64,000 nucleotides of DNA from Caballeronia sp. INDeC2 (GTDB lineage: Bacteria > Pseudomonadota > Gammaproteobacteria > Burkholderiales > Burkholderiaceae), in contig NZ_JALQDG010000027.1 in the NCBI RefSeq assembly GCF_023631325.1, positions 372,001 through 436,000 of the forward strand. Direction: 5' to 3'. Shown piece by piece: positions 8,679 through 16,670 of this stretch; position 1 is the first letter of the stretch; every line of letters begins with the position of its first letter. The position numbers and the translations under genes are program-made. The notes under the pieces were generated by a model. That model was not told the origin of the DNA and did not search any database. It saw nothing but the letters and a program-made list of their open reading frames with translations.

Positions 8679-9135
8679 ATGGGGCTCCTGTGGTCATTAG
8701 TAGTGGGTGCTGCCGCGCATCCTGCGAGACGCGCATGAAACGCCGATGAAGTGTCGAGCGCCGCTGCCCGCAGGCGGCGTCGCTACGAAACGTGAGAGGC
8801 GATGCAAAGCGTGGCCTGGCACGTCCGGCACGATCAAACGTGCGATCGGAGCGCGCCGCGTCTCTAATTCAGGCTCGTTGTGAGCTTGACGGCATAGGCC
8901 GGACGACAGGGCGAACCGCGAAGGCGGCGCGCCGTGGGCCGGCATGACCGGGACGGCGACATCGGCAAACTGCAAGGCCGACGTGCGGTTTGAAACGAAA
9001 AGCGATGAAAATGCGACGTGCGTTCACGTCAAGTGCGGTCGATTGGCCGTTTTGCAAGGCCAGACCGCATTCTCGCGCAAATCGGTTGATTGGACAATGA
9101 AATTCGCCTGAAGTTTCCTGAAAGAGACTTTCTCA
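8679..9135. other. Intergenic region between infA and corA with one strong stem-loop
   Basis: This 457-base gap precedes infA and follows the stop of corA, both on the minus strand. Short open frames here have no coding signature. At 9034-9069 there is a stem-loop: TGCGGTC pairs with GACCGCA and inner TGGCC with GGCCA around a nine-base loop, with a three-base bulge on one side. It lies 67-102 bases past the corA stop and may end that transcript, but it has no T-run. No convincing infA promoter was found by eye. Confidence 0.4.
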
Positions 9136-10113
9136 CTACAGCCAGCCGGCCTTCTTGAACCGCCAATAGAGCACCAGATCGACGATCAGCATGACGGTGA
9201 GACAGGTCGGATAGCCGTAAACCCAGTCGAGCTCCGGAATCGACTTGAAGTTCATGCCGTAGATGCCGGCGATCATCGTCGGCACCGCGAAGAGGGCCGC
9301 GAACGAGCCGAGGCGCTTGGTCACTTCGCTTTCCGCGAGCGCAATCAGACCGAGATTCACCTGAATCGCCGTGACGATCATTTCACGACGCCCTTCGATC
9401 GTCTTCACGATGCGCAGCAGGTGGTCGTACACGTCGCGGAAATATTCCTGCATGCCCGAACACACGCCCGGCGAACGCCCGCCATACAGTTTGCTGACGG
9501 CTTCGAGCAGCGGCGCCGTGTGATGTTGAAGAATCGTCATGCGGCGCTTCAACGAGTAAAGATCTTCGATGATCTCGCGCGATTCCACCGAGCCTTTCTG
9601 CTCGAAAATGCGCTCTTCCACTTGGTCGACCTCCGCGCCGAGCGTTTCCAGCACGGGGAAGTATCGATCGACGACGGCATCGAGCAGCGCGTACATCACG
9701 AAGGCCGGCCCGTGCTTGAGCAGATGCGGTTCGCGCTCGCAGCGCTTGCGCACTTCCTGAAAGCCTTGCGTCGTGCGATTGCGCACCGAGAGCACGTAGT
9801 TCTTGCCGACGAACACGTTCATCTCGCCGACGAGCACTTCGCCCTCTTCATCGAACTCGACCGTATGAAAGACCGCGAATAGCGAGTCGCCGTATTCCTC
9901 GATCTTCGGTCGTTGATGACCGTGCTGCGCATCTTCGACCGCGAGTTCATGCAGGCCGAACTGATGCGTCATGTGCGCGAGCTCGCCGGGACCCGGCTCC
10001 TTCAACGCAACCCAAATGAAAGAGTCGGGCAGATCGCGGTATGCGTTGATATCGTCGATCTCGACGTCCGCGAGTTTTCGGCCGTTCTGATAAGCCGCGC
10101 AATTGACCAGCAT
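9136..10113 (-). CDS. corA: Magnesium/cobalt transport protein CorA
   Basis: Pentameric inner-membrane divalent cation channel of the 2-TM-GxN family. The 325-residue protein has a large soluble N-terminal domain, a long charged helix (about 150-250) and two C-terminal membrane helices joined by the selectivity motif GMN (286-288); it ends with the usual basic tail FKKAGWL. The sequence YGMNFKSIPELDWVYGYP is characteristic. It is a single-gene unit, with upstream neighbours on the same strand 169 bases away. Confidence 0.94.
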   Translation of the reverse strand: MLVNCAAYQNGRKLADVEIDDINAYRDLPDSFIWVALKEPGPGELAHMTHQFGLHELAVEDAQHGHQRPKIEEYGDSLFAVFHTVEFDEEGEVLVGEMNVFVGKNYVLSVRNRTTQGFQEVRKRCEREPHLLKHGPAFVMYALLDAVVDRYFPVLETLGAEVDQVEERIFEQKGSVESREIIEDLYSLKRRMTILQHHTAPLLEAVSKLYGGRSPGVCSGMQEYFRDVYDHLLRIVKTIEGRREMIVTAIQVNLGLIALAESEVTKRLGSFAALFAVPTMIAGIYGMNFKSIPELDWVYGYPTCLTVMLIVDLVLYWRFKKAGWL

Positions 10114-10282
10114 GGGGCGCCCTTTATAGTTATTTCGGTATCACCGGCCACGCGTCGATGGGCGCTCGAAGTCGCGTGATTCGCGTGGGGGCGCGAGCGC
10201 GTGGCCTTCATCCACCGAATCTTAGCCGGATAGGCTCGCCCTTGCCAACGAGCGCCGGGCGTGCGGCGCTCGTTGCCCGCGC

Positions 10283-10717
10283 TCAGTTTGCCGCGAGGTC
10301 GACGGTGTATCCGGGCGGCGCCGGCAGCGTCGGAACATGCGCGGACTGCGAATCGAACTTGGTGAGCTTGCCTTCGACAGTCGCGCCGATATCCATGCGC
10401 AACTGCTGGTAATAGATGTTGCCGAGCACGCGCGCATTCGACTGAAGTTCGACGAAATGCGCGACGGTGACATCGCCCGTCACGCAGCCGTTGATGATGA
10501 CGTCGTAGGCGCTCACATTGCCGCGGATTGCGCCCTGATCGCTCACGACGAGCAGCGTCTCTTCGCCGGGGCGGCCGCTCACGTTGCCCGTCACCTGGCC
10601 GTCCATGCGCAGGCCTTCGCTGAACTCGAGATCGCCCGAAATATGAACGTTATGCGCGACGAGCGTCGCGAGCTTGGCCATCTTGATGCCGTTGGAATCC
10701 TTCTTCGATGAAAACAT
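10283..10717 (-). CDS. Bactofilin family cytoskeletal protein
   Basis: The 144-residue product starts at 10717, where AAGGA precedes the ATG by six bases. It consists of a right-handed beta-helix of repeated short strands with recurring G-x-V/I turns (GDLEFSEGLRMDGQVTGNV and following), the hallmark of bactofilins (DUF583). Bactofilins polymerise without nucleotide into cytoplasmic membrane-associated filaments that position cell-wall enzymes. The genes upstream in the same direction encode a coiled-coil membrane protein and an M23 peptidase, a partnership known from other bactofilin loci, which supports a role in local cell-wall remodelling. Confidence 0.9.
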   Translation of the reverse strand: MFSSKKDSNGIKMAKLATLVAHNVHISGDLEFSEGLRMDGQVTGNVSGRPGEETLLVVSDQGAIRGNVSAYDVIINGCVTGDVTVAHFVELQSNARVLGNIYYQQLRMDIGATVEGKLTKFDSQSAHVPTLPAPPGYTVDLAAN

Positions 10718-10775
10718 GTCGAGTCCTTGCGATGCGGTAAAGGGTTGCACGAAGCGAGCGCGTGATGCGTGCCGC

Positions 10776-11141
10776 TCAATCGGGTTTGTGCTGTTTCTTG
10801 AGGAAAGCGAGGTCGGTCTGAAGGCGCTGAATCTCGGCCGTGCCGTCGGTTACGCGCTGCTCCAGCGCCGCGCGGCTCGCCGCTTCCTGTTCGAGCGCGA
10901 GCTGCGCGTGCGCGAGCTGATCGCGCAGCGTCTGTTCGGAGGCGGGCGGCGCGCAGAGCGCGTCGAGCTTGCGCGCGTCCTCGTTCGAGCGCTTGAGCGC
11001 GAAGCCCGCGGCAGCGAGCGCCGCGATCGCGCACACGGCGGCGAGCAGGCCCAGCCAGATGCCCGCACCGCGCTTGGGCGTGAGCGAATAGGACTGGCGA
11101 GTCAGTTGCAGCGACAGCCGCTTCGAATCAACTTTGCGCAT
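10776..11141 (-). CDS. Membrane protein with coiled-coil, in bactofilin/M23 group
   Basis: 121 residues: a basic N-terminus, one membrane helix (about 28-48, WLGLLAAVCAIAALAAAGFA) and a C-terminal coiled-coil of charged heptads rich in Gln/Glu/Arg/Leu. A bitopic inner-membrane protein with a periplasmic coiled coil is the simplest reading. Its start overlaps the end of the M23 peptidase gene by 14 bases, so the two are translationally linked, and the bactofilin gene follows after 58 bases. It may bridge the cytoplasmic bactofilin filament to the periplasmic peptidase. That is inference from layout; no domain is recognised. Confidence 0.75.
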   Translation of the reverse strand: MRKVDSKRLSLQLTRQSYSLTPKRGAGIWLGLLAAVCAIAALAAAGFALKRSNEDARKLDALCAPPASEQTLRDQLAHAQLALEQEAASRAALEQRVTDGTAEIQRLQTDLAFLKKQHKPD

Positions 11142-12078
11142 TCGGCTTGCGCTTGAAGAGCGCGAGGTAAGGGGAGGGATTGATCTGCGCGCCGTCGACG
11201 ATCACTTCGAAATGCAGATGCGGGCCCGTGGAGCGGCCGGTCGAGCCGACTTCCGCGATCTCCTGCCCGGGCATCACGTACTCGCCGGTTTTCACGAGGA
11301 CGCGCGACGCATGTCCGTAGCGCGTCACGGTGCCGTCGCCGTGGCGGATGTCGACCGCGTTGCCATAGCCGCTGTGCTCGCCGGCCTGCACGACGCGCCC
11401 GCCCGCGCTGGCGAGGATCGGCGTGCCGGTCGGCGCGACCAGATCGAGCCGGGGATGAAAACTCAGATGCCCGGTGAACGGATCCAGACGATTGCCGTAA
11501 GGCGAGCCGTTGCGCGCGCCGGGCGCAGGATCGCGGCCGGGAAACGCCATGTACGCGGCATAGTGCGCGAGCGTGCGCGTTTGCAGTTGCGAGACTTCGT
11601 CGTTGAGGCAATCGATGACGCGCCGCGTGCTCTTCAGACGCTGGCGCGGCGCGCCCAATCCCGCGCGGGAGGTGTCGCACAGTCGCGGCGGCAGCTCCGG
11701 GCCGCCGGCGCCGTCGAGCGACGAAGCCGGTTCCTCGCTGTCGGGCAGCGGTGGAACGTCGTGCACGTTGGACGTGTTGCCCGCGCCGCGCGCGGCCCTC
11801 AGGCGCGCGTCGAACTCATGCAGTTCGCTTACTTGCGCGGACAGCCCTTCGACACGCGGCGCAAGCTCGATCAGCGCGGCGTTGAGGCGGCCGAGTTCTT
11901 CGATCTCATACGAGCGGCGCGACAGCAGCGCCTGTTCCTCGCCGAGATGGCTGCGGGCGAACATCGTGCCGATCGCGATGCCGAGCGCCAGCGCGGCGAT
12001 CAAAAGCGCCATCGCGCCGATGATCGCGATGGCGCGCGCCGTGCGTGCCTCGACGAAACGAATGCGCTGGCGGGACAT
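11128..12078 (-). CDS. M23-family metallopeptidase (membrane-anchored)
   Basis: Probable peptidoglycan endopeptidase of 316 residues, anchored by one membrane helix (about 16-40) with a periplasmic coiled coil (about 50-100) and a C-terminal LytM/M23 domain. The zinc ligands are visible: His208 and Asp212 in FHPRLD, His256 in RYGHAS and HLHF (His287, His289). The first motif is usually HxGxD and here the Gly is Arg, but both ligands are kept. I chose the ATG at 12078 because AGGCGG precedes it; the frame continues ten codons upstream without a ribosome binding site. Forms a group with the coiled-coil protein and bactofilin genes. Confidence 0.88.
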   Translation of the reverse strand: MSRQRIRFVEARTARAIAIIGAMALLIAALALGIAIGTMFARSHLGEEQALLSRRSYEIEELGRLNAALIELAPRVEGLSAQVSELHEFDARLRAARGAGNTSNVHDVPPLPDSEEPASSLDGAGGPELPPRLCDTSRAGLGAPRQRLKSTRRVIDCLNDEVSQLQTRTLAHYAAYMAFPGRDPAPGARNGSPYGNRLDPFTGHLSFHPRLDLVAPTGTPILASAGGRVVQAGEHSGYGNAVDIRHGDGTVTRYGHASRVLVKTGEYVMPGQEIAEVGSTGRSTGPHLHFEVIVDGAQINPSPYLALFKRKPNAQS

Positions 12079-12166
12079 GGTCCGCCTGGACCAGATGACG
12101 AAAGCCATCAGCGCGCGGGGCGGCCCATACGGCCGGCGGAAGAAAAACTAAGAAAAATCACGGGGA

Positions 12167-12187
12167 TGGAGTGCGCCGCGCTCTCCA
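12167..12187 (-). terminator. Possible terminator of the LysR gene
   Basis: On the minus strand, downstream of the LysR stop, TGGAG pairs with CTCCA and GCG with CGC around a three-base loop with one A-A mismatch. A T-rich stretch (TTTTTC, then TTTTTC again) begins ten bases further on. The distance between stem and T-run is longer than usual, so this is a tentative call. The remainder of 12079-12365 shows no feature. Confidence 0.35.
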
Positions 12188-12365
12188 CGGCAAAACGATA
12201 AGACCGGGCGGCGATTATGCCCGACCCTCGTGCGTCAGGCGACGATTCAGAAGGATTTCGAAGCAAAATTACACGAATCCGTCGACGTCAAATTTTGTGA
12301 TGCTCACGTTGGTGACGGCATTTATCATGTTTGAGCCGATCTCGCTGTCGAAAAACGTAGATTGC

Positions 12366-13340
12366 TCAGGACGACTTGACGTCGACCCACGCCATCTGCG
12401 TGCCGTCGCCCATCAGGAAAGCGCGGTTCGCCTCGGCCGCCGCGCGCAAATAGTCCCACACGGCTGTGATGCGCTTCAACTTGCGCAAGTCTTCGCGGCA
12501 GGACAGATAAAAGGCGCGCGTCACGACGATCTCGTCCGGCAACACCGGCACGAAGCGCGGATCGGCGGAGGTCATGAAGCACGGCAGGATCGCGAGCGCG
12601 CGTCCCTGCAGCGCCGCGAAATATTGCGCGATCGCGCTCGTGCTGCGCCAGCGCGACACCGCGCCCGGCACCGCGCGTTCGAGATACAGCAGTTCGTAAC
12701 TGAACGCGAGATCGTCGATATAACTCGCGAAGCGATGATGACGCAGATCGTCGCTCGTGCGGATCGGCTCGTGCGCGTCCAGATACTCGGCGGTCGCGTA
12801 GAGCTTGAGGCGGTAGTCGCAGAGCTTCGTGTAGACGTACTGGCCCTGCTCGGGGCGCTCGAGCGTCACGGCGATATCCGCCTCGCGCTTCGACAGACTC
12901 ACGAAATGCGGCACCGGCAGCAGGTCGATGGAAATGTGCGGGTGCGCGTCCTGAAAACGCGCGAGCTGCGGCGCGAGAAAGAAGCAGCCGAAACCTTCGG
13001 TCGAACCGACGCGCACATGCCCCGACAGCGCGTGGCCCGTATTGGCGATCTGCTCGGTGGCGGACTGCACCGTCGTCTCGATCGAATCGACGAAGCCGAG
13101 CAGGCGCTGACCCTCGGCGGTCAGAATGAATCCGCCGCTGCGCGACTTGTCGAACAGGAGCGTGCCGAGCGCGTCTTCGAGCGCGCGCACGCGCCGCGCG
13201 ACCGTCGTGTAATCGACGCCCAGGCGCTTGGCCGCGCCGCTCGCGCGCTGCGTGCGGGCGACTTCGAGGAAGAAGCGCAGATCGTCCCAGTTGAGGCGGG
13301 CGAGGTCGAACTTGGCGGGCTGCACGGCGTTTTTTTGCAT
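12366..13340 (-). CDS. LysR-family transcriptional regulator, divergent from mmsAB
   Basis: 324 residues with an N-terminal winged helix-turn-helix (about 16-75, including RASGAAKRLGVDYTTVARRV) and a LysR substrate-binding domain (about 105-310). It is transcribed away from mmsA across 192 bases. That gap carries the short palindrome ATGGTGCCAT (13358-13367) and a TATACT -10-like hexamer for the mmsA side at 13386-13391. The arrangement is the classic one of a LysR activator controlling its divergent neighbour, so control of mmsA-mmsB is likely. The inducer is unknown; in other bacteria mmsAB responds to valine catabolites. Confidence 0.9.
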   Translation of the reverse strand: MQKNAVQPAKFDLARLNWDDLRFFLEVARTQRASGAAKRLGVDYTTVARRVRALEDALGTLLFDKSRSGGFILTAEGQRLLGFVDSIETTVQSATEQIANTGHALSGHVRVGSTEGFGCFFLAPQLARFQDAHPHISIDLLPVPHFVSLSKREADIAVTLERPEQGQYVYTKLCDYRLKLYATAEYLDAHEPIRTSDDLRHHRFASYIDDLAFSYELLYLERAVPGAVSRWRSTSAIAQYFAALQGRALAILPCFMTSADPRFVPVLPDEIVVTRAFYLSCREDLRKLKRITAVWDYLRAAAEANRAFLMGDGTQMAWVDVKSS

Positions 13341-13532
13341 ATCGATCGGGTGTTTTTATGGTGCCATGATGGACTTTTGCATAACTATACTGAACGGAAC
13401 GAGCCTGCAAAGTCGGGCAGATTCCTATGACGGAGACGACATGCTTCTTCCCCCCGGCGCCTCGCCGGCGCTCGGCTCGACTCGCGTCGCCGTCCCAGCC
13501 CTTCCTCATAAATCCAGCCAAAGGAGACATCC

Positions 13533-15065
13533 GTGAATATCGCTGCAGAACATCCGGCGCAGAGTGCGTCCGTCCGCACGGCCATGTTGCTGATCGACGG
13601 CCAGTTCGTCGATTCGAAGTCGACCGAATGGCGCGACATCGTCAATCCCGCGACGCAGGAGCTGGTCGGCCGCGTGCCCTTCGCGACGATCGACGAAGTG
13701 AATGCCGCCGTCGCCGCCGCGCAGAAGGCGTTTCAAACGTGGCGCACGACGCCGCTCGGCGTGCGCATGCGTCTGATGCTGAAGTTCCAGGATCTCGTGC
13801 GCCAGAACCAGAAGCGCGTCGCGCAGACGCTCACGGCCGAGCAGGGCAAGACGCTCGCCGATGCCGAGGGCGACATTTTCCGCGGCCTCGAAGTCGTCGA
13901 GCATGCGTGCTCGATCAGCACCTTGCAGCAAGGCGAATTCTCCGAGAACGTCGCGGGCGGCGTCGATACGTACACACTGCGCCAGCCGATCGGCGTCTGC
14001 GCGGGGATCACGCCGTTCAACTTCCCCGCGATGATCCCGCTGTGGATGTTCCCGATGGCCATCGTTTGCGGCAACACCTTCGTGCTGAAGCCGTCGGAAC
14101 AGGATCCGCTTTCGACGATGGAGCTCGTCGAGCTCGCGATCGAAGCCGGCGTGCCGCCGGGCGTGCTCAACGTCGTGCATGGCGGCAAGGAAGTCGTGGA
14201 CGCGATCTGCACGCATCCCGACATCAAGGCGATCTCGTTCGTCGGTTCGACGGCTGTCGGCACGCACGTCTACAACTTGGCGAGCCAGCACGGCAAGCGC
14301 GTCCAGTCGATGATGGGCGCGAAGAATCACGCCGTCGTGCTGCCCGACGCGAATAAGGAGCAGACGCTCAACGCGCTCGCGGGCGCGGGCTTCGGCGCGG
14401 CGGGTCAGCGCTGCATGGCGACGTCGGTGGCGGTGTTCGTCGGGGCATCGAGAGAGTGGGTGCCGGAGCTCGTCGAACGCGCGAAGACGCTCAAAGTGAA
14501 CGCTGGCGTCGAACCGAATACGGATGTCGGCCCGGTCGTCTCGAAAACGGCGAAGGAGCGCATTCTCGGGCTGATCGGCCGTGGCGTGGAAGAGGGCGCG
14601 ACGCTCGCGCTCGACGGCCGCGATATCGACGTGAAGGGCTACGAGAACGGCAACTTCATCGGCCCGACGATCTTCACGAACGTCGATACCGATATGTCGA
14701 TCTACAAGACCGAGATCTTCGGCCCGGTGCTCTGCGTGGTCGAGGCCGATACGCTCGATGATGCGATCGCGCTCGTCAATCGCAATCCGATGGGCAACGG
14801 CGTGGGGCTTTTCACGCAGAGCGGCGCGGCGGCGCGCAAGTTTCAGAGCGAGATCGACATCGGTCAGGTGGGCATCAACATTCCGATTCCGGTGCCGGTG
14901 CCGGCGTTCAGCTTCACCGGTTCGCGCGGCTCGAAGCTGGGCGATCTCGGGCCGTACGGTAAGCAGGTCGTGCAGTTCTATACGCAGACGAAGACGGTCA
15001 CCGCGCGCTGGTTCGACGACGCCACGGTGAACGACGGCGTCAACACGACCATCTCGCTGCGATAA
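13533..15065 (+). CDS. mmsA: Methylmalonate-semialdehyde dehydrogenase (CoA-acylating)
   Basis: Converts methylmalonate semialdehyde (and malonate semialdehyde) with NAD+ and CoA to propionyl-CoA (acetyl-CoA) in valine catabolism. GTG start at 13533 with AAAGGAGA upstream; 510 residues. The aldehyde dehydrogenase catalytic Cys294 lies in GFGAAGQRCMATS. As in CoA-acylating members, the general-base Glu of hydrolytic enzymes is replaced (GAKNHA at 262-267 instead of ELGGK). PFNFPAMIPLWMFP (161-174) is the family signature. mmsB follows after 16 bases, and a LysR gene is divergent upstream. Confidence 0.95.
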   Translation: MNIAAEHPAQSASVRTAMLLIDGQFVDSKSTEWRDIVNPATQELVGRVPFATIDEVNAAVAAAQKAFQTWRTTPLGVRMRLMLKFQDLVRQNQKRVAQTLTAEQGKTLADAEGDIFRGLEVVEHACSISTLQQGEFSENVAGGVDTYTLRQPIGVCAGITPFNFPAMIPLWMFPMAIVCGNTFVLKPSEQDPLSTMELVELAIEAGVPPGVLNVVHGGKEVVDAICTHPDIKAISFVGSTAVGTHVYNLASQHGKRVQSMMGAKNHAVVLPDANKEQTLNALAGAGFGAAGQRCMATSVAVFVGASREWVPELVERAKTLKVNAGVEPNTDVGPVVSKTAKERILGLIGRGVEEGATLALDGRDIDVKGYENGNFIGPTIFTNVDTDMSIYKTEIFGPVLCVVEADTLDDAIALVNRNPMGNGVGLFTQSGAAARKFQSEIDIGQVGINIPIPVPVPAFSFTGSRGSKLGDLGPYGKQVVQFYTQTKTVTARWFDDATVNDGVNTTISLR

Positions 15066-15081
15066 CAAAAAGGAGACGGCG

Positions 15082-15978
15082 ATGAAAATAGGCTTTATCG
15101 GCCTGGGGCACATGGGCGGTCCGATGGCCGCCAATCTCCTGAAAGCCGGGCACGCGGTGACAGCGTTCGATCTCGTGCCGGCGGCGCTCGATGCGGCGAA
15201 GGCGGCGGGCGCGACGCTGGCCGCATCGCCGCGCGCGGCTGTCGAAGGTGCGGAAGTCGTCATCACGATGCTTCCCGCGGCGCAGCATGTGAAGGCGGTC
15301 TATCTGGGCGAAGACGGCGTGCTCGCCGGCGTGGCGAAGGGCGTGCCGCTCGTCGATAGCAGCACGATCGATCCGGCCACCGCGAAACTCATCGGCGAAG
15401 CGGCGGCGAAGCAGGGTAATCCGTTCGCGGACGCGCCCGTGTCCGGCGGCGTCGTCGGCGCACAGGCGGGCACGCTCACGTTCATGGTCGGCGCGGATGA
15501 AGCGCTCTTCGAAACGCTACGTCCCGTGCTTTCTGGCATGGGCAAAAACATGGTGCGTTGCGGCGAAACGGGCACCGGTCAGATCGCGAAGATCTGCAAT
15601 AACCTGCTGTTGGGGATTTCCATGATCGGCGTCGCGGAAGCGATGAAGCTCGGCGAAACGCTCGGCATCGATCCGACGAAACTGGCGAGCATCCTCAACA
15701 CATCGACTGGGCGCTGCTGGAGTTCGGATACGTGTAATCCCTACCCCGGCATCATCGAAACGGCGCCCGCGTCGCGCGGATATTCCGGCGGCTTCGGCGC
15801 GGACCTGATGCTTAAGGATCTCGGCCTCGCCGTCGATGCGGCACGCGGCGCGAAGCAGCCGGTTTTCATGGGCGCGCTGGCACAACAGTTGTATCAATCG
15901 ATGAGCCAGCAAGGATTAGGCGGGCTCGATTTTTCGGGCATTATCAAGCTGTACGCAAAGCAACAAAACGGCCAGTAA
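15082..15978 (+). CDS. mmsB: 3-Hydroxyisobutyrate dehydrogenase
   Basis: NAD+-dependent oxidation of 3-hydroxyisobutyrate to methylmalonate semialdehyde, the step before MmsA in valine catabolism. The 298-residue protein has the dinucleotide-binding motif GFIGLGHMG (4-12), substrate-binding DAPVSGG (117-123) and catalytic Lys170 in GTGQIAKICNN, as in beta-hydroxyacid dehydrogenases. A ribosome binding site AAGGAGA precedes the ATG. It shares an operon with mmsA, and a 12-bp-stem hairpin lies 18 bases after its stop. Confidence 0.95.
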   Translation: MKIGFIGLGHMGGPMAANLLKAGHAVTAFDLVPAALDAAKAAGATLAASPRAAVEGAEVVITMLPAAQHVKAVYLGEDGVLAGVAKGVPLVDSSTIDPATAKLIGEAAAKQGNPFADAPVSGGVVGAQAGTLTFMVGADEALFETLRPVLSGMGKNMVRCGETGTGQIAKICNNLLLGISMIGVAEAMKLGETLGIDPTKLASILNTSTGRCWSSDTCNPYPGIIETAPASRGYSGGFGADLMLKDLGLAVDAARGAKQPVFMGALAQQLYQSMSQQGLGGLDFSGIIKLYAKQQNGQ

Positions 15979-15996
15979 GTTATCAAACGAAGTATT

Positions 15997-16024
15997 AATT
16001 CGGCACGCACGCGCGTGCCGAATT
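15997..16024 (+). terminator. Long hairpin after mmsB
   Basis: A perfect 12-bp inverted repeat AATTCGGCACGC/GCGTGCCGAATT closes a four-base loop 18 bases beyond the mmsB stop. No run of T follows, so it may protect the 3' end or act with Rho rather than as an intrinsic terminator. A second inverted repeat, ATCATCG/CGATGAT with a six-base gap, lies at 16093-16112 ahead of the small membrane-protein gene. Confidence 0.5.
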
Positions 16025-16240
16025 CAAGGTATAAATAACTGCGTTGTTCAGTTGCACTGCACAATGCGTCGCGTAATTCGTTACTGGGCGGGATCATCGG
16101 GAATACGATGATTCGCTTTCCCGAAAATTGTCCTATTCTAAAAGCACGACGCCCGTCTGCCGTTCGGTCAGAACGCTCCGGTTGCGCCACGGTGCAGTTA
16201 GAACGCCCGTCGTTTCGGGCAATCAGATGAGGAGTACGCG

Positions 16241-16597
16241 ATGCAAGTAACACGTCACTTAAATATGGAATTGCGGCACGCCACGGTGCCGACTTATGTA
16301 GCCAGCTATTTCTTCCCGTTGCTGCTATTGGCATACGAAGCCTGGCGAGTAGGTTCCTGGGTCGCGGTGAATGGCTTCAACTTCATGAACTTCAACTCGA
16401 TGGGTTATGAGTTCGCGTTGATGATCGCCGTGTTCTGCATGCAGGTCATCGTGGAAATCGCGTTCCTCGCGGGCGCCGTTCTGACGAAGCACAAGGACGT
16501 CGGCCACCGGCTGGCGAATCTGTCGCTCGGTCTGTTCTGTTCGCTGGTCGTGCTGGGTTTCGACCTTGCACTGCAATATGGTTTGAGCGGAAGCTGA
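16241..16597 (+). CDS. Small integral membrane protein (118 aa)
   Basis: Three hydrophobic segments are visible (about residues 18-36, 55-78 and 92-112) separated by short polar loops, and an aromatic/Asn-rich stretch NGFNFMNFNSMGYEF lies before the second. There is no signal peptidase site. I recognise no family. The gene has its own intergenic regions on both sides and a strong terminator 36 bases after its stop, so it appears monocistronic. Its promoter is probably in the AT-richer stretch 16120-16150, but no clear pair of hexamers was found. Confidence 0.72.
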   Translation: MQVTRHLNMELRHATVPTYVASYFFPLLLLAYEAWRVGSWVAVNGFNFMNFNSMGYEFALMIAVFCMQVIVEIAFLAGAVLTKHKDVGHRLANLSLGLFCSLVVLGFDLALQYGLSGS

Positions 16598-16632
16598 TCC
16601 AGACGGTGGTACCCATGATTCGGAAGACGAAG

Positions 16633-16663
16633 CGCCGGTTGCTCGCAACCGGCGTTTTGTTTT
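16633..16663 (+). terminator. Rho-independent terminator
   Basis: Perfect 9-bp stem CGCCGGTTG/CAACCGGCG with a four-base CTCG loop, followed directly by TTTTGTTTT. It ends the transcript of the small membrane-protein gene just before the convergent disulfide oxidoreductase gene. Confidence 0.9.
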
Positions 16664-16670
16664 GGCGCGG

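Noticed and set aside
8697-9057. Short open frames in the infA-corA gap
   Set aside because: No ribosome binding sites, overlapping each other in different frames, and one crosses a stem-loop.
13506-15266. Minus-strand open frame across mmsA
   Set aside because: Shadow of mmsA and the start of mmsB; no start signal and no family motifs.
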